From contig JABEVE010000058.1 in NCBI GenBank assembly GCA_013044035.1, positions 1-64,000 on the forward strand: 64,000 bases of DNA, read 5' to 3'. The notes beneath the pieces are model-generated. The model was given only the letters and a program-made list of their open reading frames with translations. It did not search any database and was not told the origin of the DNA. Position numbers and translations under genes: made by a program. Shown here piece after piece: positions 40,929 through 50,747 of this stretch. Origin of the DNA: Burkholderiales bacterium (lineage in GTDB: Bacteria > Pseudomonadota > Gammaproteobacteria > Burkholderiales > Burkholderiaceae_C). How positions within the stretch are numbered: position 1 is the first letter of the stretch; each line of letters opens with the position of its first letter.

Positions 40929-41552
40929 TCAGCCTGCAGGATGGGTGTTGGCCGGGGCCGCGCCAGAGGCTGAACCCGCCGGCGCCCCCGGGCGCTTGAG
41001 CGTGGCGCGCAACTGGAAGGCCGACACGGTCTGGGTGTTGCCCTTGGAAATTTGGGTTGTGACGGAACGGATTTCGATCAACTCGGGCTTTTCCAGCCAG
41101 CCTTTGGTGTCGGCCAGATTGCGCAACAGATCGGCCACGCGCTCTTGACTCAGGGCCGTGCCCTGCACCAGCACCGATTGCCCCTCCTGCTTGATCGAGG
41201 TGATCTGCACCCCAACCGGCGTGTCCTTGGTCAGGTCGTCGAACAAGTAGACCGGCAGATTGCGGTCCGACTGCAGGTTTTCCACCGCTTGCTGGCGTGC
41301 GCGCAGGCTTTCAATCTCCTGGCGCAACGTGGCGATGTCCTTGATTTGCACGTCGAGCTGAGCGATTTGCGCCTTGAGGAAATCATTGCGCGATTGCTGC
41401 TGGTCGATCATCGCGCTTAGCACCGTGTAAGCCAGCCCCAGCAGCAACAAGCCGACGATGAGCGAAGCGGCCACCCCGACGAAGAAGGCCTCACGCCGTT
41501 TCTTGCGCTTGGCCTCGCGGTGCGGCAGGAGGTTGATCAGAACGATGTTCAT
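40929..41552 (-). CDS. pilN: Type IV pilus assembly protein PilN
   Basis: The 207-aa protein begins with the conserved cytoplasmic peptide INLLPHREAKRKKRREAFF, which docks into PilM. A single membrane helix follows (SLIVGLLLLGLAYTVLSA), then a coiled coil and a ferredoxin-like periplasmic domain. The C-terminal 20 residues are Pro/Ala-rich. The ATG at 41552 overlaps the pilM stop by four bases. Confidence 0.96.
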   Translation of the reverse strand: MNIVLINLLPHREAKRKKRREAFFVGVAASLIVGLLLLGLAYTVLSAMIDQQQSRNDFLKAQIAQLDVQIKDIATLRQEIESLRARQQAVENLQSDRNLPVYLFDDLTKDTPVGVQITSIKQEGQSVLVQGTALSQERVADLLRNLADTKGWLEKPELIEIRSVTTQISKGNTQTVSAFQLRATLKRPGAPAGSASGAAPANTHPAG

Positions 41553-42628
41553 TGCAAAAACCTGCGCATGGCCAGACCGCAACATGTGAGATAGCTTGGC
41601 GCTTGCAGGCGCAGCTTTTTCTCACGCACCTGGTCGCCGATGGCCATGCCCTCGAAAGGGTTGAGCACCAGACAGGCCGTGGACGTCAACTGGGTGATTT
41701 TCTCCACCAGGCCGGGCAGCGAGGCGGTACCGCCAGCCAGCAGCACATAATCGACCTTGCTGTTGGGGGTGGCGCGAAAGAAGAACTGCAGCGCGCGGGC
41801 CAACTCCTGCGCCATGCCCTCGATAAAGGGCTCGAGAACCTGGGAGGTGTAGTCGTCGGGTAGATCGGCATTGCGTTTTTTCGCCTCGGCTTCTTCTTGC
41901 GAGAAACCGTAGTGGCGGGCGATGGCCTGGGTCAGTTGCTGGCCACCGAACGCCTGGTCGCGGTCGTACTGGGTTTCGCCGTTGCGCAGCACCTGCATCG
42001 AGGTGCTGGAAGCGCCGATTTCAAACAGGGCGACGAGCAGGTCGTGGCCGCCACGCGGCAGGCGCTCGATGAGTCTGCCGGCAGCCAGTCGCGAGGCGAA
42101 GGAATCGATATCCATGATCTGCGGCTTGAGCCCGGCGGCTTCGGCGATGGCCTGGCGATCCTGCACCTTGTCGCGCCGCGAGGCGGCGATCAGAACTTCC
42201 TGGTCACCCGGGGAATTGAGGCTGGGACCGAGGACGCTGAAATCGAGTGCGACATCTTCAATGGCGAAAGGGATGTATTGGTTCGCTTCCGTCTCCACCT
42301 GAACCTCGACCTCTTCTTCGCGCAAATCACCAGGCAGGACGATTTTCTTGCTGATGACGGCGGATGATGGCAGCGCCAACGCCACGTTTTTGGTTTTGGC
42401 GCCGCTTTTTTTGACCAGCTTGCGCACAGCATCGACCACGTCATCGTGCTTTTCGATGTTGCCGTCGGTGATGGCACCTTTCTCGAGTGGCTCGATGGCG
42501 GCGCGCACCAGGGTGTAGCGATTTTGCTCATCCAGCGCTAACTCGACCAGCTTGACACTTGAGCTGCTGATGTCCAGGCCGATCAGCGGCGCGTAACGCT
42601 TACGAAGCAAGCTGCTGAAGATGGACAA
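41549..42628 (-). CDS. pilM: Type IV pilus assembly ATPase-like protein PilM
   Basis: The roughly 359-aa actin-like protein has the nucleotide-binding fold: IGLDISSSSVKLVEL (phosphate 1), LFEIGASSTSM (phosphate 2), LLAGGTASLPGLVE (adenosine region). It sits on the cytoplasmic face and binds the PilN N-terminus. There is no ATG at the conserved N-terminus. A TTG at 42628 lies five bases after a GGGGG ribosome-binding site; a GTG one codon earlier at 42631 is too close to that site. The first gene of the pilMNOPQ unit. Confidence 0.94.
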   Translation of the reverse strand: MSIFSSLLRKRYAPLIGLDISSSSVKLVELALDEQNRYTLVRAAIEPLEKGAITDGNIEKHDDVVDAVRKLVKKSGAKTKNVALALPSSAVISKKIVLPGDLREEEVEVQVETEANQYIPFAIEDVALDFSVLGPSLNSPGDQEVLIAASRRDKVQDRQAIAEAAGLKPQIMDIDSFASRLAAGRLIERLPRGGHDLLVALFEIGASSTSMQVLRNGETQYDRDQAFGGQQLTQAIARHYGFSQEEAEAKKRNADLPDDYTSQVLEPFIEGMAQELARALQFFFRATPNSKVDYVLLAGGTASLPGLVEKITQLTSTACLVLNPFEGMAIGDQVREKKLRLQAPSYLTCCGLAMRRFLQ

Positions 42629-42971
42629 CACAACCCCCTGAATGAGTGGAACTTGAAAAAGCCCGCTTGGAACTGATGGCCATTGAGGCCCGGGTGGCAT
42701 CAGTTCAATGTTTTTTTCAATCCTAACAACAAGTGTTTGATTGTTTGTCAGGTTTTCCCGCGGCCAACCGGGATTCGTTGCAAAAGGCCCACGGCGGCAC
42801 AGATGAGGGTGACACGCTCACTGGAAAATCCTGGCGGCCCTCCGAGAATTTTTACAATCGGACATATCCTCGCGGAGGGTGCTTTCCCCGGGTATCGCGC
42901 CAGCAGACCCGCTGTCTTCCACCGCATCCCGAACGGCCCTCTCCCGCAGCGCCCACAACCCCCGGAGCTCT
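42629..42971. other. Divergent promoter region of pilM and the PBP1A gene
   Basis: This 343-base gap should hold both promoters. AACTGATG (42671-42678) pairs with CATCAGTT (42698-42705), followed by a run of seven T at 42711-42717. On the plus strand this is terminator-like although no plus-strand gene precedes it; on the minus strand it would be a hairpin in the pilM leader. A TACAAT at 42853-42858 is a possible -10 for the PBP gene, without a good -35. Confidence 0.45.
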
Positions 42972-45338
42972 ATGGCGACCTCCCCGCCCACCAAGACGAC
43001 CCCTGCCCCTAACACAGCCCCTCGCCGCATGGGAGTGCGGCTCTTGAGCGCCCTCATCGCGACGCTGTTGGGCTCGTTGTTGGCCGCGTGTTTGCTCGTC
43101 GGCGTGGTTCTGGCTTTCGCCTGGCCGCGCTTGCCCGACGTTCAACAACTGCTGGACTACAAACCCAAGCTGCCGCTGCGGGTGTACTCGGCCGACCATG
43201 TCTTGCTCGGCGAGTTCGGCGAAGAGCGTCGGGACTTCGTGCCGATCGGGCAGATCCCCAAAGTCATGAAGCTGGCTGTACTGGCGACGGAGGACGACCG
43301 CTTCTATCAGCATGGCGGCATTGACTGGACGGGCGTTGCCCGCGCCGCGCTGGCAAACCTGCGCAAGGCGAAGAGTCAGGGTGCGTCGACCATCACCATG
43401 CAGGTCGCGCGCAACTTTTATCTGAGCAGTGAAAAGACTTTTACGCGCAAGCTCTTCGAACTGCTACTCGCGCTGAAGATCGAACGCGAACTGAGCAAGG
43501 ATCAGATTCTGGATCTCTACATGAACCAGATCTACCTTGGCCAGCATGCCTACGGTTTTTCAGCCGCGGCGCAAACTTATTTTGGCAAGCCCTTGGCGCA
43601 AATCAGCCTGGCGCAGGCAGCCCTGCTGGCCGGCCTGCCCAAAGCGCCTTCGGCCTACAACCCCTTTGTCAACCTGCCACGCGCAAGGATTCGCCAGCAA
43701 TATGTCCTTGGTCGCATGCGCGCCTTGGGCTGGATCAGTGCCGACGACTACGCGCAGGCCCGGGATGCCGCGCTAGGTTTGCGCTCCGGTCGCGCCGCCG
43801 AAACCTTGGTCCACGCGGGCTACGTGGCGGAGATGGTGCGGCAGGCCATGTTCGCGCGTTACGGCGAGCAGGCTTACACCCGCGGCCTCAACGTCACCAC
43901 CACCATTGTCAGCCGCGATCAGGACGCAGCTTGGCGAGCCCTGCACACGGGGGTGATGCGCTACGAGTTGCGCCAGGTCTGGCGCGGCCCCGAGGCTTAT
44001 ATCGACCCCCCGAGCGAAGCCTCCTTGTGGCCGCAGACCGTCGACGACGCATGCAACGATCGCCCCGACACCGAAGGCCTGCGCTGCGCCGTGGTCACGG
44101 CGGCCGGCCCGAAGCAGGTGCAGGTGATGCGTCCCGGCGGCGAGTTGCTCGACGTCGCCGGCGACGGTCTACAGCAAGTCGCTGCCCTCGGTCTGGGGCC
44201 CAAGGCACAACCCAACGTGGCCTTGCGCCCTGGGGCCGTGGTGCGCATCTGGAAGCAGCCAAGAGGGCGCTGGGTCATCACCCAGATCCCCCGCGTGCAG
44301 GCTGCGTTCGTGGCGATGAATCCGAACGACGGTGCGATTCAGGCGCTGATCGGCGGCTTCGACTTCCAGCAGAACGAGTTCAACCATGTCACCCAGGCGC
44401 AGCGTCAACCGGGGTCGAGTTTCAAGCCCTTCATCTACTCGGCTGCATTGCACAAGGGGTTCATGCCGCCCACCATGGTGAACGACGCTCCGCTGTTTTT
44501 CGATGCCGCCACCACCGGCGGCCAGGCCTGGGAACCGAAAAACTATGACGGCACGTACGACGGGCCAATCACCCTCAAGCAAGGCGTGGCGCAGTCCAAG
44601 AACATGGTCGCGATCCGTGTGCTCGACAGCATCGGCCCCAAGTACGCGCAGCAATGGAGCCGCCGTTTCGGATTCGACGCCAGCAAGCAGCCGCCCTACC
44701 TCACCCTGGCGCTGGGCGCAGGTTCGGCCACGCCGCTGGACATGGTGCGCGCATATTCGGTTTTCGCCAATGGAGGCTATCTGTTGTCGCCGTATTTCAT
44801 CAGCTCCATCAGCGACGCCTCAGGCCATGTGCTGGCCGCGCCCAAGCCCGAGCGCGCAGGTGACCCCAGCCTGCGCACCATCACGCCGCGCAACGCCTTC
44901 GTCATGAGCACCCTGTTGCAAGAGGTGACACGCACCGGGACGGCAGCGCGCGCCCAGGCCGAGCTCAAACGGCCCGACCTCTACGGCAAGACCGGCACCA
45001 CCAACGATTCGGTCGACGCCTGGTTCTGCGGCTACAACCCGCAACTCGCGGCCGTGGCCTGGGTGGGTTACGACACGCCGCTGAAACTGGGAACGAAAGA
45101 AACCGGCGGACGCGTGGCGCTACCCATCTGGATCGACTTCATGCGCACGGCGCTGCAAGGCGTTGCCGTGACGTCATACGCCCCGCCTCCGGGCGTCGTA
45201 CAGCTTGGCTCCGACTATGTGTACGACGACTATGCCGCCGGTGGCGGCGTGCATGCACTGGGCATTCCAGCCGCGTCGGCGCCGGCCACCTCAAGCCCGG
45301 AAGACGCCCTCTCCAAACTGTTCCCGTTGCGCAACTGA
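42972..45338 (+). CDS. mrcA: Penicillin-binding protein 1A (bifunctional class A PBP)
   Basis: The 788-aa enzyme has a short cytoplasmic tail and one membrane helix (LIATLLGSLLAACLLVGVVLAF). The GT51 glycosyltransferase domain has the catalytic EDDRFYQHGGIDW and QGASTITMQVARNF. An OB-like linker follows, then the transpeptidase with SSFK (in QPGSSFKPFIY), SKN (QSKNMVAI) and KTGTT motifs. It polymerises and crosslinks peptidoglycan. GGAG five bases ahead of the ATG at 42972 decides the start over a longer frame. It is divergent from pilM, a conserved arrangement in proteobacteria. Confidence 0.96.
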   Translation: MATSPPTKTTPAPNTAPRRMGVRLLSALIATLLGSLLAACLLVGVVLAFAWPRLPDVQQLLDYKPKLPLRVYSADHVLLGEFGEERRDFVPIGQIPKVMKLAVLATEDDRFYQHGGIDWTGVARAALANLRKAKSQGASTITMQVARNFYLSSEKTFTRKLFELLLALKIERELSKDQILDLYMNQIYLGQHAYGFSAAAQTYFGKPLAQISLAQAALLAGLPKAPSAYNPFVNLPRARIRQQYVLGRMRALGWISADDYAQARDAALGLRSGRAAETLVHAGYVAEMVRQAMFARYGEQAYTRGLNVTTTIVSRDQDAAWRALHTGVMRYELRQVWRGPEAYIDPPSEASLWPQTVDDACNDRPDTEGLRCAVVTAAGPKQVQVMRPGGELLDVAGDGLQQVAALGLGPKAQPNVALRPGAVVRIWKQPRGRWVITQIPRVQAAFVAMNPNDGAIQALIGGFDFQQNEFNHVTQAQRQPGSSFKPFIYSAALHKGFMPPTMVNDAPLFFDAATTGGQAWEPKNYDGTYDGPITLKQGVAQSKNMVAIRVLDSIGPKYAQQWSRRFGFDASKQPPYLTLALGAGSATPLDMVRAYSVFANGGYLLSPYFISSISDASGHVLAAPKPERAGDPSLRTITPRNAFVMSTLLQEVTRTGTAARAQAELKRPDLYGKTGTTNDSVDAWFCGYNPQLAAVAWVGYDTPLKLGTKETGGRVALPIWIDFMRTALQGVAVTSYAPPPGVVQLGSDYVYDDYAAGGGVHALGIPAASAPATSSPEDALSKLFPLRN

Positions 45339-45349
45339 AGCAACTGAAT

Positions 45350-45667
45350 TCAGACCAGGGCCAACAACGGGCCGCCTTGCTGGCGCACAGCCTGCTGGAC
45401 CAAATCCTCGAAACGCGAACTGCTGCGCGTATCCAGCCACCGGCCAGCGTCGTAGCGGAAGTGGAAGGCGCCGGACTTGCTCGCCAGCCACAATTCCTGC
45501 AGCGGCGCTTGCAGATTGATGATGATCTTCTCGTCGTTGTCGAGTTCCAGGGTCAGCACCGCGCCTTCGCGTTTGGAGTCGATATCGGCAGCATCCGCTG
45601 CCGCCTCCACGCGGCTCAACATGGCATCGGCAAGGCGGAGATAGTCGGTTTGCGGCAGGGCGTTCAT
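45350..45667 (-). CDS. cyaY: Frataxin homologue CyaY
   Basis: The 105-aa protein has the frataxin fold: an acidic first helix (YLRLADAMLSRVEAAADAADID), strands with LTLELDNDEKIIINLQAPLQELWLAS, and the GAFHFRYDAGRWLDTR segment. It binds iron through the acidic ridge and modulates Fe-S cluster assembly on IscS. It is divergent from lptM, as in other proteobacteria. The start at 45667 gives the normal family length. Confidence 0.95.
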   Translation of the reverse strand: MNALPQTDYLRLADAMLSRVEAAADAADIDSKREGAVLTLELDNDEKIIINLQAPLQELWLASKSGAFHFRYDAGRWLDTRSSSRFEDLVQQAVRQQGGPLLALV

Positions 45668-45704
45668 GGGACGGTTTTCCGGGTACGGCTGATACACTGA
45701 ATTG

Positions 45705-45863
45705 ATGCTTGAGCGAACCATTCTAGGAATTCGATTTGCCCGTACAGCGCGCATTGCCGGACTCGCCGTGCTGCTCGCCACATGTGGTCTGTTGAGCGCC
45801 TGCGGTCAGCGTGGACCGCTGGTTTTCCCCAAACCGCCGCCAGCCGCTCCGAGCCAGGGCTGA
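45705..45863 (+). CDS. lptM: LptM (YifL-type) small lipoprotein
   Basis: This 52-residue protein has a signal peptide and lipobox LLSAC (Cys33), directly followed by GQRGPLVFP, the invariant mature N-terminus of LptM/YifL. LptM assists oxidative maturation of the LptD-LptE translocon in E. coli. It lies between cyaY (divergent) and lysA (81 bases downstream), the same gene order as in many beta- and gammaproteobacteria. Confidence 0.92.
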   Translation: MLERTILGIRFARTARIAGLAVLLATCGLLSACGQRGPLVFPKPPPAAPSQG

Positions 45864-45943
45864 TCGTCTCAACGGTTCCAGCCCGGGCTGCCTCGCCCGT
45901 GCGCCATGGACCCATACCCTTTCGCAACCACGACAACCAGCCC

Positions 45944-47242
45944 ATGTCGCAAGCCCGTGCTGCAACCGCTGAACTTCCCGGCCACCCGCATCTGGCCTAC
46001 CGCAACGGCGCCTTGATGATCGAGGCGGTCCCTGCGGCCGATCTGGCACGGCGGTTCGGCACGCCGTTGTATGTGTACTCGCGAGCCGGCATCGAGCAGA
46101 CGGCGGGTGCGTACCAGGCCGCGGCACAGGGCAAGCCGGTTTCGCTGCGTTATGCGGTCAAGGCCAACTCCAGCCTGGCCGTGCTGCAACTGCTGGCGCA
46201 CCTGGGCTGGGGTTTCGACATTGTTTCCGGTGGCGAGTTGGCGCGGGTTCTGGCTGCCGGCGGCGCAGCGTCCACCGTGGTTTTTTCAGGCGTGGGCAAG
46301 CTCGACGCCGAGTTGCATGCGGCGCTGGAAGCCGGCGTGCAATGCTTCAACGTGGAGTCGCAAAGCGAGTTGCGACGCCTGAGCCGCATTGCTGGCGAGC
46401 GTGGTGTCGTCGCCCCGGTCAGCCTGCGCATCAACCCGGACGTCGACGCGAAAACCCACCCCTATATTTCCACCGGCCTGAAGAGCAACAAATTCGGCAT
46501 TCCCCAGGGGCTGGCGCGCACGGCCTATACCGACGCGGCGCTGCTGCCAAACCTGCGCATCGTCGGCATCGACTGCCATATCGGCTCGCAGATCACGCAA
46601 CTCGGCCCCTATCTGGACGCGCTCGACCGCATCCTCGATCTGCTGGCCGACATCGAGCATCACGGCGTCAAGCTCGAGCACATCGACCTCGGCGGCGGCC
46701 TCGGCATCCGCTATGCCGACGAGACCCCGCCCAGCATCGCCGCCTGGATGGATGCCTTGCTTGAGCGCCTGACACAGCGCGGCCATGGCCACCGGCAGGT
46801 GATGTTCGAGCCGGGGCGCTCCGTGGTGGGCAACGCGGGCTTGCTGGTCACCGAGGTGCTCACGCTCAAATCCAGCCTGGAACGCCACTTCGCCGTGGTG
46901 GACGCCGCCATGAACGACCTGATGCGCCCGGCGTTGTACCAAGCGTGGCAGGCCATCGTGCCGCTGCAGCCGCGCGACGGCAAGCACAGCTTGCGCTACG
47001 ACGTGGTCGGCCCGGTGTGCGAGTCGGGCGACTGGCTGGGTCGCGAGCGCGAACTCGACCTGCGCGAGGGCGACCTTCTGGCCGTGCTCTCGGCCGGCGC
47101 TTACGGCATGGCCATGGCCTCGAACTACAACACCCGCCCGCGCGCCGCCGAAGTGCTCGTGGACGGCGCGCAAGCGCACCTCATTCGCGAGCGCGAGAGC
47201 CTCGAACACCTGGTCGCGGGCGAGCAACTGTTGGTGTTTTGA
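45944..47242 (+). CDS. lysA: Diaminopimelate decarboxylase
   Basis: The 432-aa PLP enzyme makes lysine from meso-diaminopimelate. The PLP lysine is in RYAVKANSS, the substrate/phosphate loop in GIDCHIGSQI and LGGGLGIRY, EPGRSVVGNAG follows, and the catalytic Cys is in GPVCESGDWL. Length is normal. ATG 45944 gives the conserved N-terminus. It is probably co-transcribed with lptM. Confidence 0.96.
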   Translation: MSQARAATAELPGHPHLAYRNGALMIEAVPAADLARRFGTPLYVYSRAGIEQTAGAYQAAAQGKPVSLRYAVKANSSLAVLQLLAHLGWGFDIVSGGELARVLAAGGAASTVVFSGVGKLDAELHAALEAGVQCFNVESQSELRRLSRIAGERGVVAPVSLRINPDVDAKTHPYISTGLKSNKFGIPQGLARTAYTDAALLPNLRIVGIDCHIGSQITQLGPYLDALDRILDLLADIEHHGVKLEHIDLGGGLGIRYADETPPSIAAWMDALLERLTQRGHGHRQVMFEPGRSVVGNAGLLVTEVLTLKSSLERHFAVVDAAMNDLMRPALYQAWQAIVPLQPRDGKHSLRYDVVGPVCESGDWLGRERELDLREGDLLAVLSAGAYGMAMASNYNTRPRAAEVLVDGAQAHLIRERESLEHLVAGEQLLVF

Positions 47243-47271
47243 CCACCCGGCTGCGGCCCGCCTGCACGCCG

Positions 47272-47964
47272 TCAGACCCGTGCCGGCGCCTCGTTGCGGC
47301 GCGTTTGCAGTCGTCGTTCCTGCCACGCCCGGGCCACACGCCAGCCGAGCAGCACGGCCAGCATCAGGGCGTAAAGCTTCGGATCGAGCGTGTTGTTCTT
47401 GGCGAGCTTGCCCCACCAGTCATGGAACACGGCGATGATGGCCACTGCATAAACCAGCTTGTGCAAGGCCTGCCAGCGCGCGGCGCCCAAGCGCTTGATC
47501 ATGCCGTTGGTCGACGTGGCGGCCAACGGCAGCATCAGTGTGAGCGCTGTCATGCCCGCGAGCACGAAGGGATGTTTGACCACATCCTTCAACACGGCAT
47601 CGAGGTTGAAATCGTTCACCAGCCAGAGATAGCAGGTGAAGTGCAAGCTTGCGTAGCTGAAGGCAAACAGCCCGAACATGCGCCGTAGCCGCGCCAATTC
47701 GGCCCAGCCAGTGATCTTGCGCAAGGGTGTGATGGTCAAGGTCACCAGCAGGAAGCGCAAGGCCCACAGCCCGGTGGTCCAGATCAAGGTCTGCTCGGGG
47801 TTAGGGCCGAGTTCCAGCGTGAAGGCTCGCCAGACCAGCAGGAACAGCGGCAACAGGCACAGCATGAAAACCGCGGGTTTGAACCAGCGGGCCTGCAGGG
47901 TTGCGCGGCGCCAGCGTAGCGACAGCCGGATCTGTTTCGGAACCAAAGTTGGCGAGGCGCTCAT
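47272..47964 (-). CDS. msrQ: MsrQ haem-binding membrane subunit of the MsrPQ methionine sulfoxide reductase
   Basis: The 230-aa protein has about six membrane helices of the ferric-reductase-like fold, with conserved His residues in FSYASLHFTCYLW, ALHKLVYAVAI and AVFHDWWGK. MsrQ passes quinol-derived electrons to periplasmic MsrP. The reading frame overlaps the msrP stop with a TTG at 47982; I prefer the ATG at 47964, 15 bases after that stop. The two genes form an msrP-msrQ operon. Confidence 0.94.
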   Translation of the reverse strand: MSASPTLVPKQIRLSLRWRRATLQARWFKPAVFMLCLLPLFLLVWRAFTLELGPNPEQTLIWTTGLWALRFLLVTLTITPLRKITGWAELARLRRMFGLFAFSYASLHFTCYLWLVNDFNLDAVLKDVVKHPFVLAGMTALTLMLPLAATSTNGMIKRLGAARWQALHKLVYAVAIIAVFHDWWGKLAKNNTLDPKLYALMLAVLLGWRVARAWQERRLQTRRNEAPARV

Positions 47965-47978
47965 GATGCCGGAATCGC

Positions 47979-48983
47979 TCAAAAATCTTGGGTCAGGTTC
48001 ATGCCCTTGTACAGGCTGGCGACTTGTTCGCCATAGCCATTAAACATCTGGGTGGGAATGCGTGGCGCGAACAGGCCACCAAAACCACCCTGACCGATGC
48101 GGCGCTCGTTCGCCTGGCTCCAGTTCTGCGGGCTGACGTTGGGGTTGACGTTCGAGTAGAAGCCGTACCACTGCGGCACCGCGCGCATCCATGAGGTGAT
48201 GGGCTGCTTTTCCACCAGTCGAATTCTGACAATCGACTTGCCGCCCTTGAAGCCATATTTCCAGGGAATCACCATGCGCATGGGGGCGCCGTCTTGATTC
48301 GGCAGCACCTCGCCATACAAACCGAACGTGAGCAGCGTAAGCGGGTGCATGGCCTCGTCCATGCGCAGGCCTTCGAGGTAGGGCCATTGCAGGATGGGGT
48401 CGTTCTGCCCCGGCATCTCGGCATGATTGAGCAGCGTGATGTACTCCACGTACTTGGCATTGCCCGTGGGCTGCACCGCCTTGATCAGGTTGGAGAGCGA
48501 ATAGCCCAGCCAGGGAATGACCATCGACCAGCCTTCGACGCAGCGGTGGCGGTAGATGCGCTCCTGCATCGGCGCGAGCTTGCGCAGGTCGTCGATGTCG
48601 AAGGTGCGCGGTTTGCCCACCTCGCCCTCGACGACCACGGTCCAGGGCTGGGTGCGCAAGCTGCCGGCATTCCGCGCCGGATCGCTCTTGCTGGTGCCAA
48701 ATTCGTAGAAGTTGTTGTAGCTGGTCACGTCCTTGTAAGGCGTGAGCGGCTCCTTGGTGGAGAGCGCGACGTTCTTGACGGCGGGCAGCAAGGGCAGATT
48801 CCCGGGATGGGACGCATCGGCCGCCGGCACGGCGTGCGCGCGTTGCGCCGCGACCGCAGCGACAGTCGCTGCGGCACCGACCCCGACCGCGGCAAGGAAA
48901 CGCCGCCGATCACGATAAGCCCCCCGTGGAGTGATGTCGGACGGAACGGGATGCTCGAAACCTTGCTCTTGGCGCTTGTTCAT
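47979..48983 (-). CDS. msrP: MsrP periplasmic molybdopterin methionine sulfoxide reductase
   Basis: The 334-aa protein has a Tat signal ([23 protein letters not shown]) and the sulfite-oxidase fold. The molybdenum-ligand Cys is in [23 protein letters not shown] and [17 protein letters not shown] are typical of MsrP (YedY). It repairs oxidised methionines in envelope proteins. It is followed by msrQ with overlapping frames. The start at 48983 places the twin-Arg motif correctly. Confidence 0.95.
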   Translation of the reverse strand: MNKRQEQGFEHPVPSDITPRGAYRDRRRFLAAVGVGAAATVAAVAAQRAHAVPAADASHPGNLPLLPAVKNVALSTKEPLTPYKDVTSYNNFYEFGTSKSDPARNAGSLRTQPWTVVVEGEVGKPRTFDIDDLRKLAPMQERIYRHRCVEGWSMVIPWLGYSLSNLIKAVQPTGNAKYVEYITLLNHAEMPGQNDPILQWPYLEGLRMDEAMHPLTLLTFGLYGEVLPNQDGAPMRMVIPWKYGFKGGKSIVRIRLVEKQPITSWMRAVPQWYGFYSNVNPNVSPQNWSQANERRIGQGGFGGLFAPRIPTQMFNGYGEQVASLYKGMNLTQDF

Positions 48984-49240
48984 GACGACCTCTGGGTGAT
49001 GTGCTGGGTGTACCGTGTTGGAGTTCAACCTCATCGGCTGGTTTCAGGCGCTGCTTTTCTGAACAGACGAAAAACCGGCTCGTTTATTCCTGCTTTGTTT
49101 TCCGCGACCATTTCCGCCAGCAGCGCGGTTGAGGCTTGGTCGTGCCGTGGACCGAAACCTTACACATCTGAGCCAACCTTGTTTTGCCGACGGCTACTTG
49201 TTTCTACGGTGCACATCGGCTCACAGATTCGCGGCGCAAC

Positions 49241-49266
49241 AAAAAAGGTCCCGAAGGACCTTTTTT
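49241..49266. terminator. Bidirectional intrinsic terminator after ccsA
   Basis: A run of six A, then GGTCC-CGAA-GGACC, then six T. The hairpin with A-tract and T-tract works in either direction. It lies 20 bases after the ccsA stop on the minus strand. Confidence 0.88.
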
Positions 49267-49285
49267 GGGTTCAAGTACCGATCGG

Positions 49286-50734
49286 TCAGAGTTTGCCGTA
49301 GGAATGAAGCCCGGAGAGAAACATGTTGACGCCGAGGAAGGCGAAAGTCGTCACCAGCAGGCCGGTGAGCGCCCACCAGGCCGCCACTTGGCCGCGCAGA
49401 CCCTTCATCAGACGCATGTGCAGCCACGCCGCATAGTTCAACCAGACGATCAGCGCCCAGGTTTCCTTCGGGTCCCAGCTCCAGTAGCCACCCCAGGCCT
49501 GCGCCGCCCACATCGCGCCCAGAATGGTGGCGATGGTGAAGAAGGTGAAACCGATGGCGATGGATTTGTACATCACGTCGTCCATGACCTCCATGGAGGG
49601 CAGATGCATGGCGATGCGCTTGCGCCCGTAGAGAATACCGCCAACGATCAAGGCGGAGATGCCAGCGAACACACCCCAATATTCGGAGATGCCGCCCTGG
49701 CGGAACACCATGGGCTCGAAGAACATGGTGAAACCCAGCAACCACAGGGGCGCCAGCTTCCACAGCGACGTGGTGGTGGCATGGGCCTTGATGAGGTAGG
49801 CGAAACCGACCATGGCGGCAATCGCAAAGGTGCCGTAACCGATGAAGTTGGCCGGGACGTGAATCTTCATCCACCAGCTTTGCAGCGCGGGCACCAGCGG
49901 CTGGATGACAAAACCGCTTTGAGCGAAGCTGAACCACAGCAGGAACACCACCGCGGCGCTGACCACGAGCATGGCGAAGGCGCCCATGCTGCGGGTTTTG
50001 TATTTATGCTCGAAATACAGATAAAGGGCCGTCGTGAGCCAGGAGAACAACACGAACACTTCGTACAGATTCGACAGGGGGATATGGCCGACGTCGGGAC
50101 CAATCAGGTAGCTCTCGAACCAGCGCATCATGGTGCCGACCAGCGCCATGGTGATGCCGACCCAGGCCAGGCGCGAACCGAACAGTTGCGGGAAGTTGGA
50201 TTGCCAGCCACGTCCATCACGAATCATGGCGCCTTCGCTCACGGGTCCGCCCGCCGTCGCTGCGCTGCCGGCCAGGGATTGCGCCGGCCCGGTGAACATG
50301 CCCACCCAATACGACGCGGTGCTGAGAAAAAACAAGAAGGCCATCCACATGATGGCTGTCTGGCTGGATAGGAAGTATTTGAGGAAAAAATTCTGCTCAC
50401 CACGTGCCAGCACAGGTACGCCGCCAGGTCCGTTGTACAGCCAGATGCCCAAGAGCGACAGCACGGCAACAGTAATCGCCAGATTCTTGATTGCCGTCCA
50501 GCCCCAGCCGAGGAACAAGAGGGAGGTGGTCGCGCCCAGGAAAATGAGCTTGACGTAGTAGTTCATCGTCTGGCCGTAGCGACTCAGGACATAGGCATCT
50601 CCGCCAACGATCAGCGCAAGAAAAATCCAGTCGTAGGTCGATCGGCGGCGCAGGTAAGCCAACGGGCCGGTCTGTTTCACATCTTGCGGCCCCGAACCCA
50701 GGCCTAAGGTGTGGGATTTACTGGTGAGTTCCAT
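49286..50734 (-). CDS. ccsA: Cytochrome c biogenesis protein CcsA/CcsB (System II haem handling)
   Basis: The 482-aa polytopic protein has the tryptophan-rich haem-binding WGGYWSWDPKETWAL near residue 414 and conserved His residues in nearby loops (KIHVPANFIGYG; WLHMRLMKG). With ResB it forms the System II synthase that exports haem and ligates it to CXXCH. The ATG at 50734 is 13 bases after the resB stop. The gene ends at a strong terminator. Confidence 0.95.
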   Translation of the reverse strand: MELTSKSHTLGLGSGPQDVKQTGPLAYLRRRSTYDWIFLALIVGGDAYVLSRYGQTMNYYVKLIFLGATTSLLFLGWGWTAIKNLAITVAVLSLLGIWLYNGPGGVPVLARGEQNFFLKYFLSSQTAIMWMAFLFFLSTASYWVGMFTGPAQSLAGSAATAGGPVSEGAMIRDGRGWQSNFPQLFGSRLAWVGITMALVGTMMRWFESYLIGPDVGHIPLSNLYEVFVLFSWLTTALYLYFEHKYKTRSMGAFAMLVVSAAVVFLLWFSFAQSGFVIQPLVPALQSWWMKIHVPANFIGYGTFAIAAMVGFAYLIKAHATTTSLWKLAPLWLLGFTMFFEPMVFRQGGISEYWGVFAGISALIVGGILYGRKRIAMHLPSMEVMDDVMYKSIAIGFTFFTIATILGAMWAAQAWGGYWSWDPKETWALIVWLNYAAWLHMRLMKGLRGQVAAWWALTGLLVTTFAFLGVNMFLSGLHSYGKL

Positions 50735-50747
50735 GGCGAAAGTCCCT

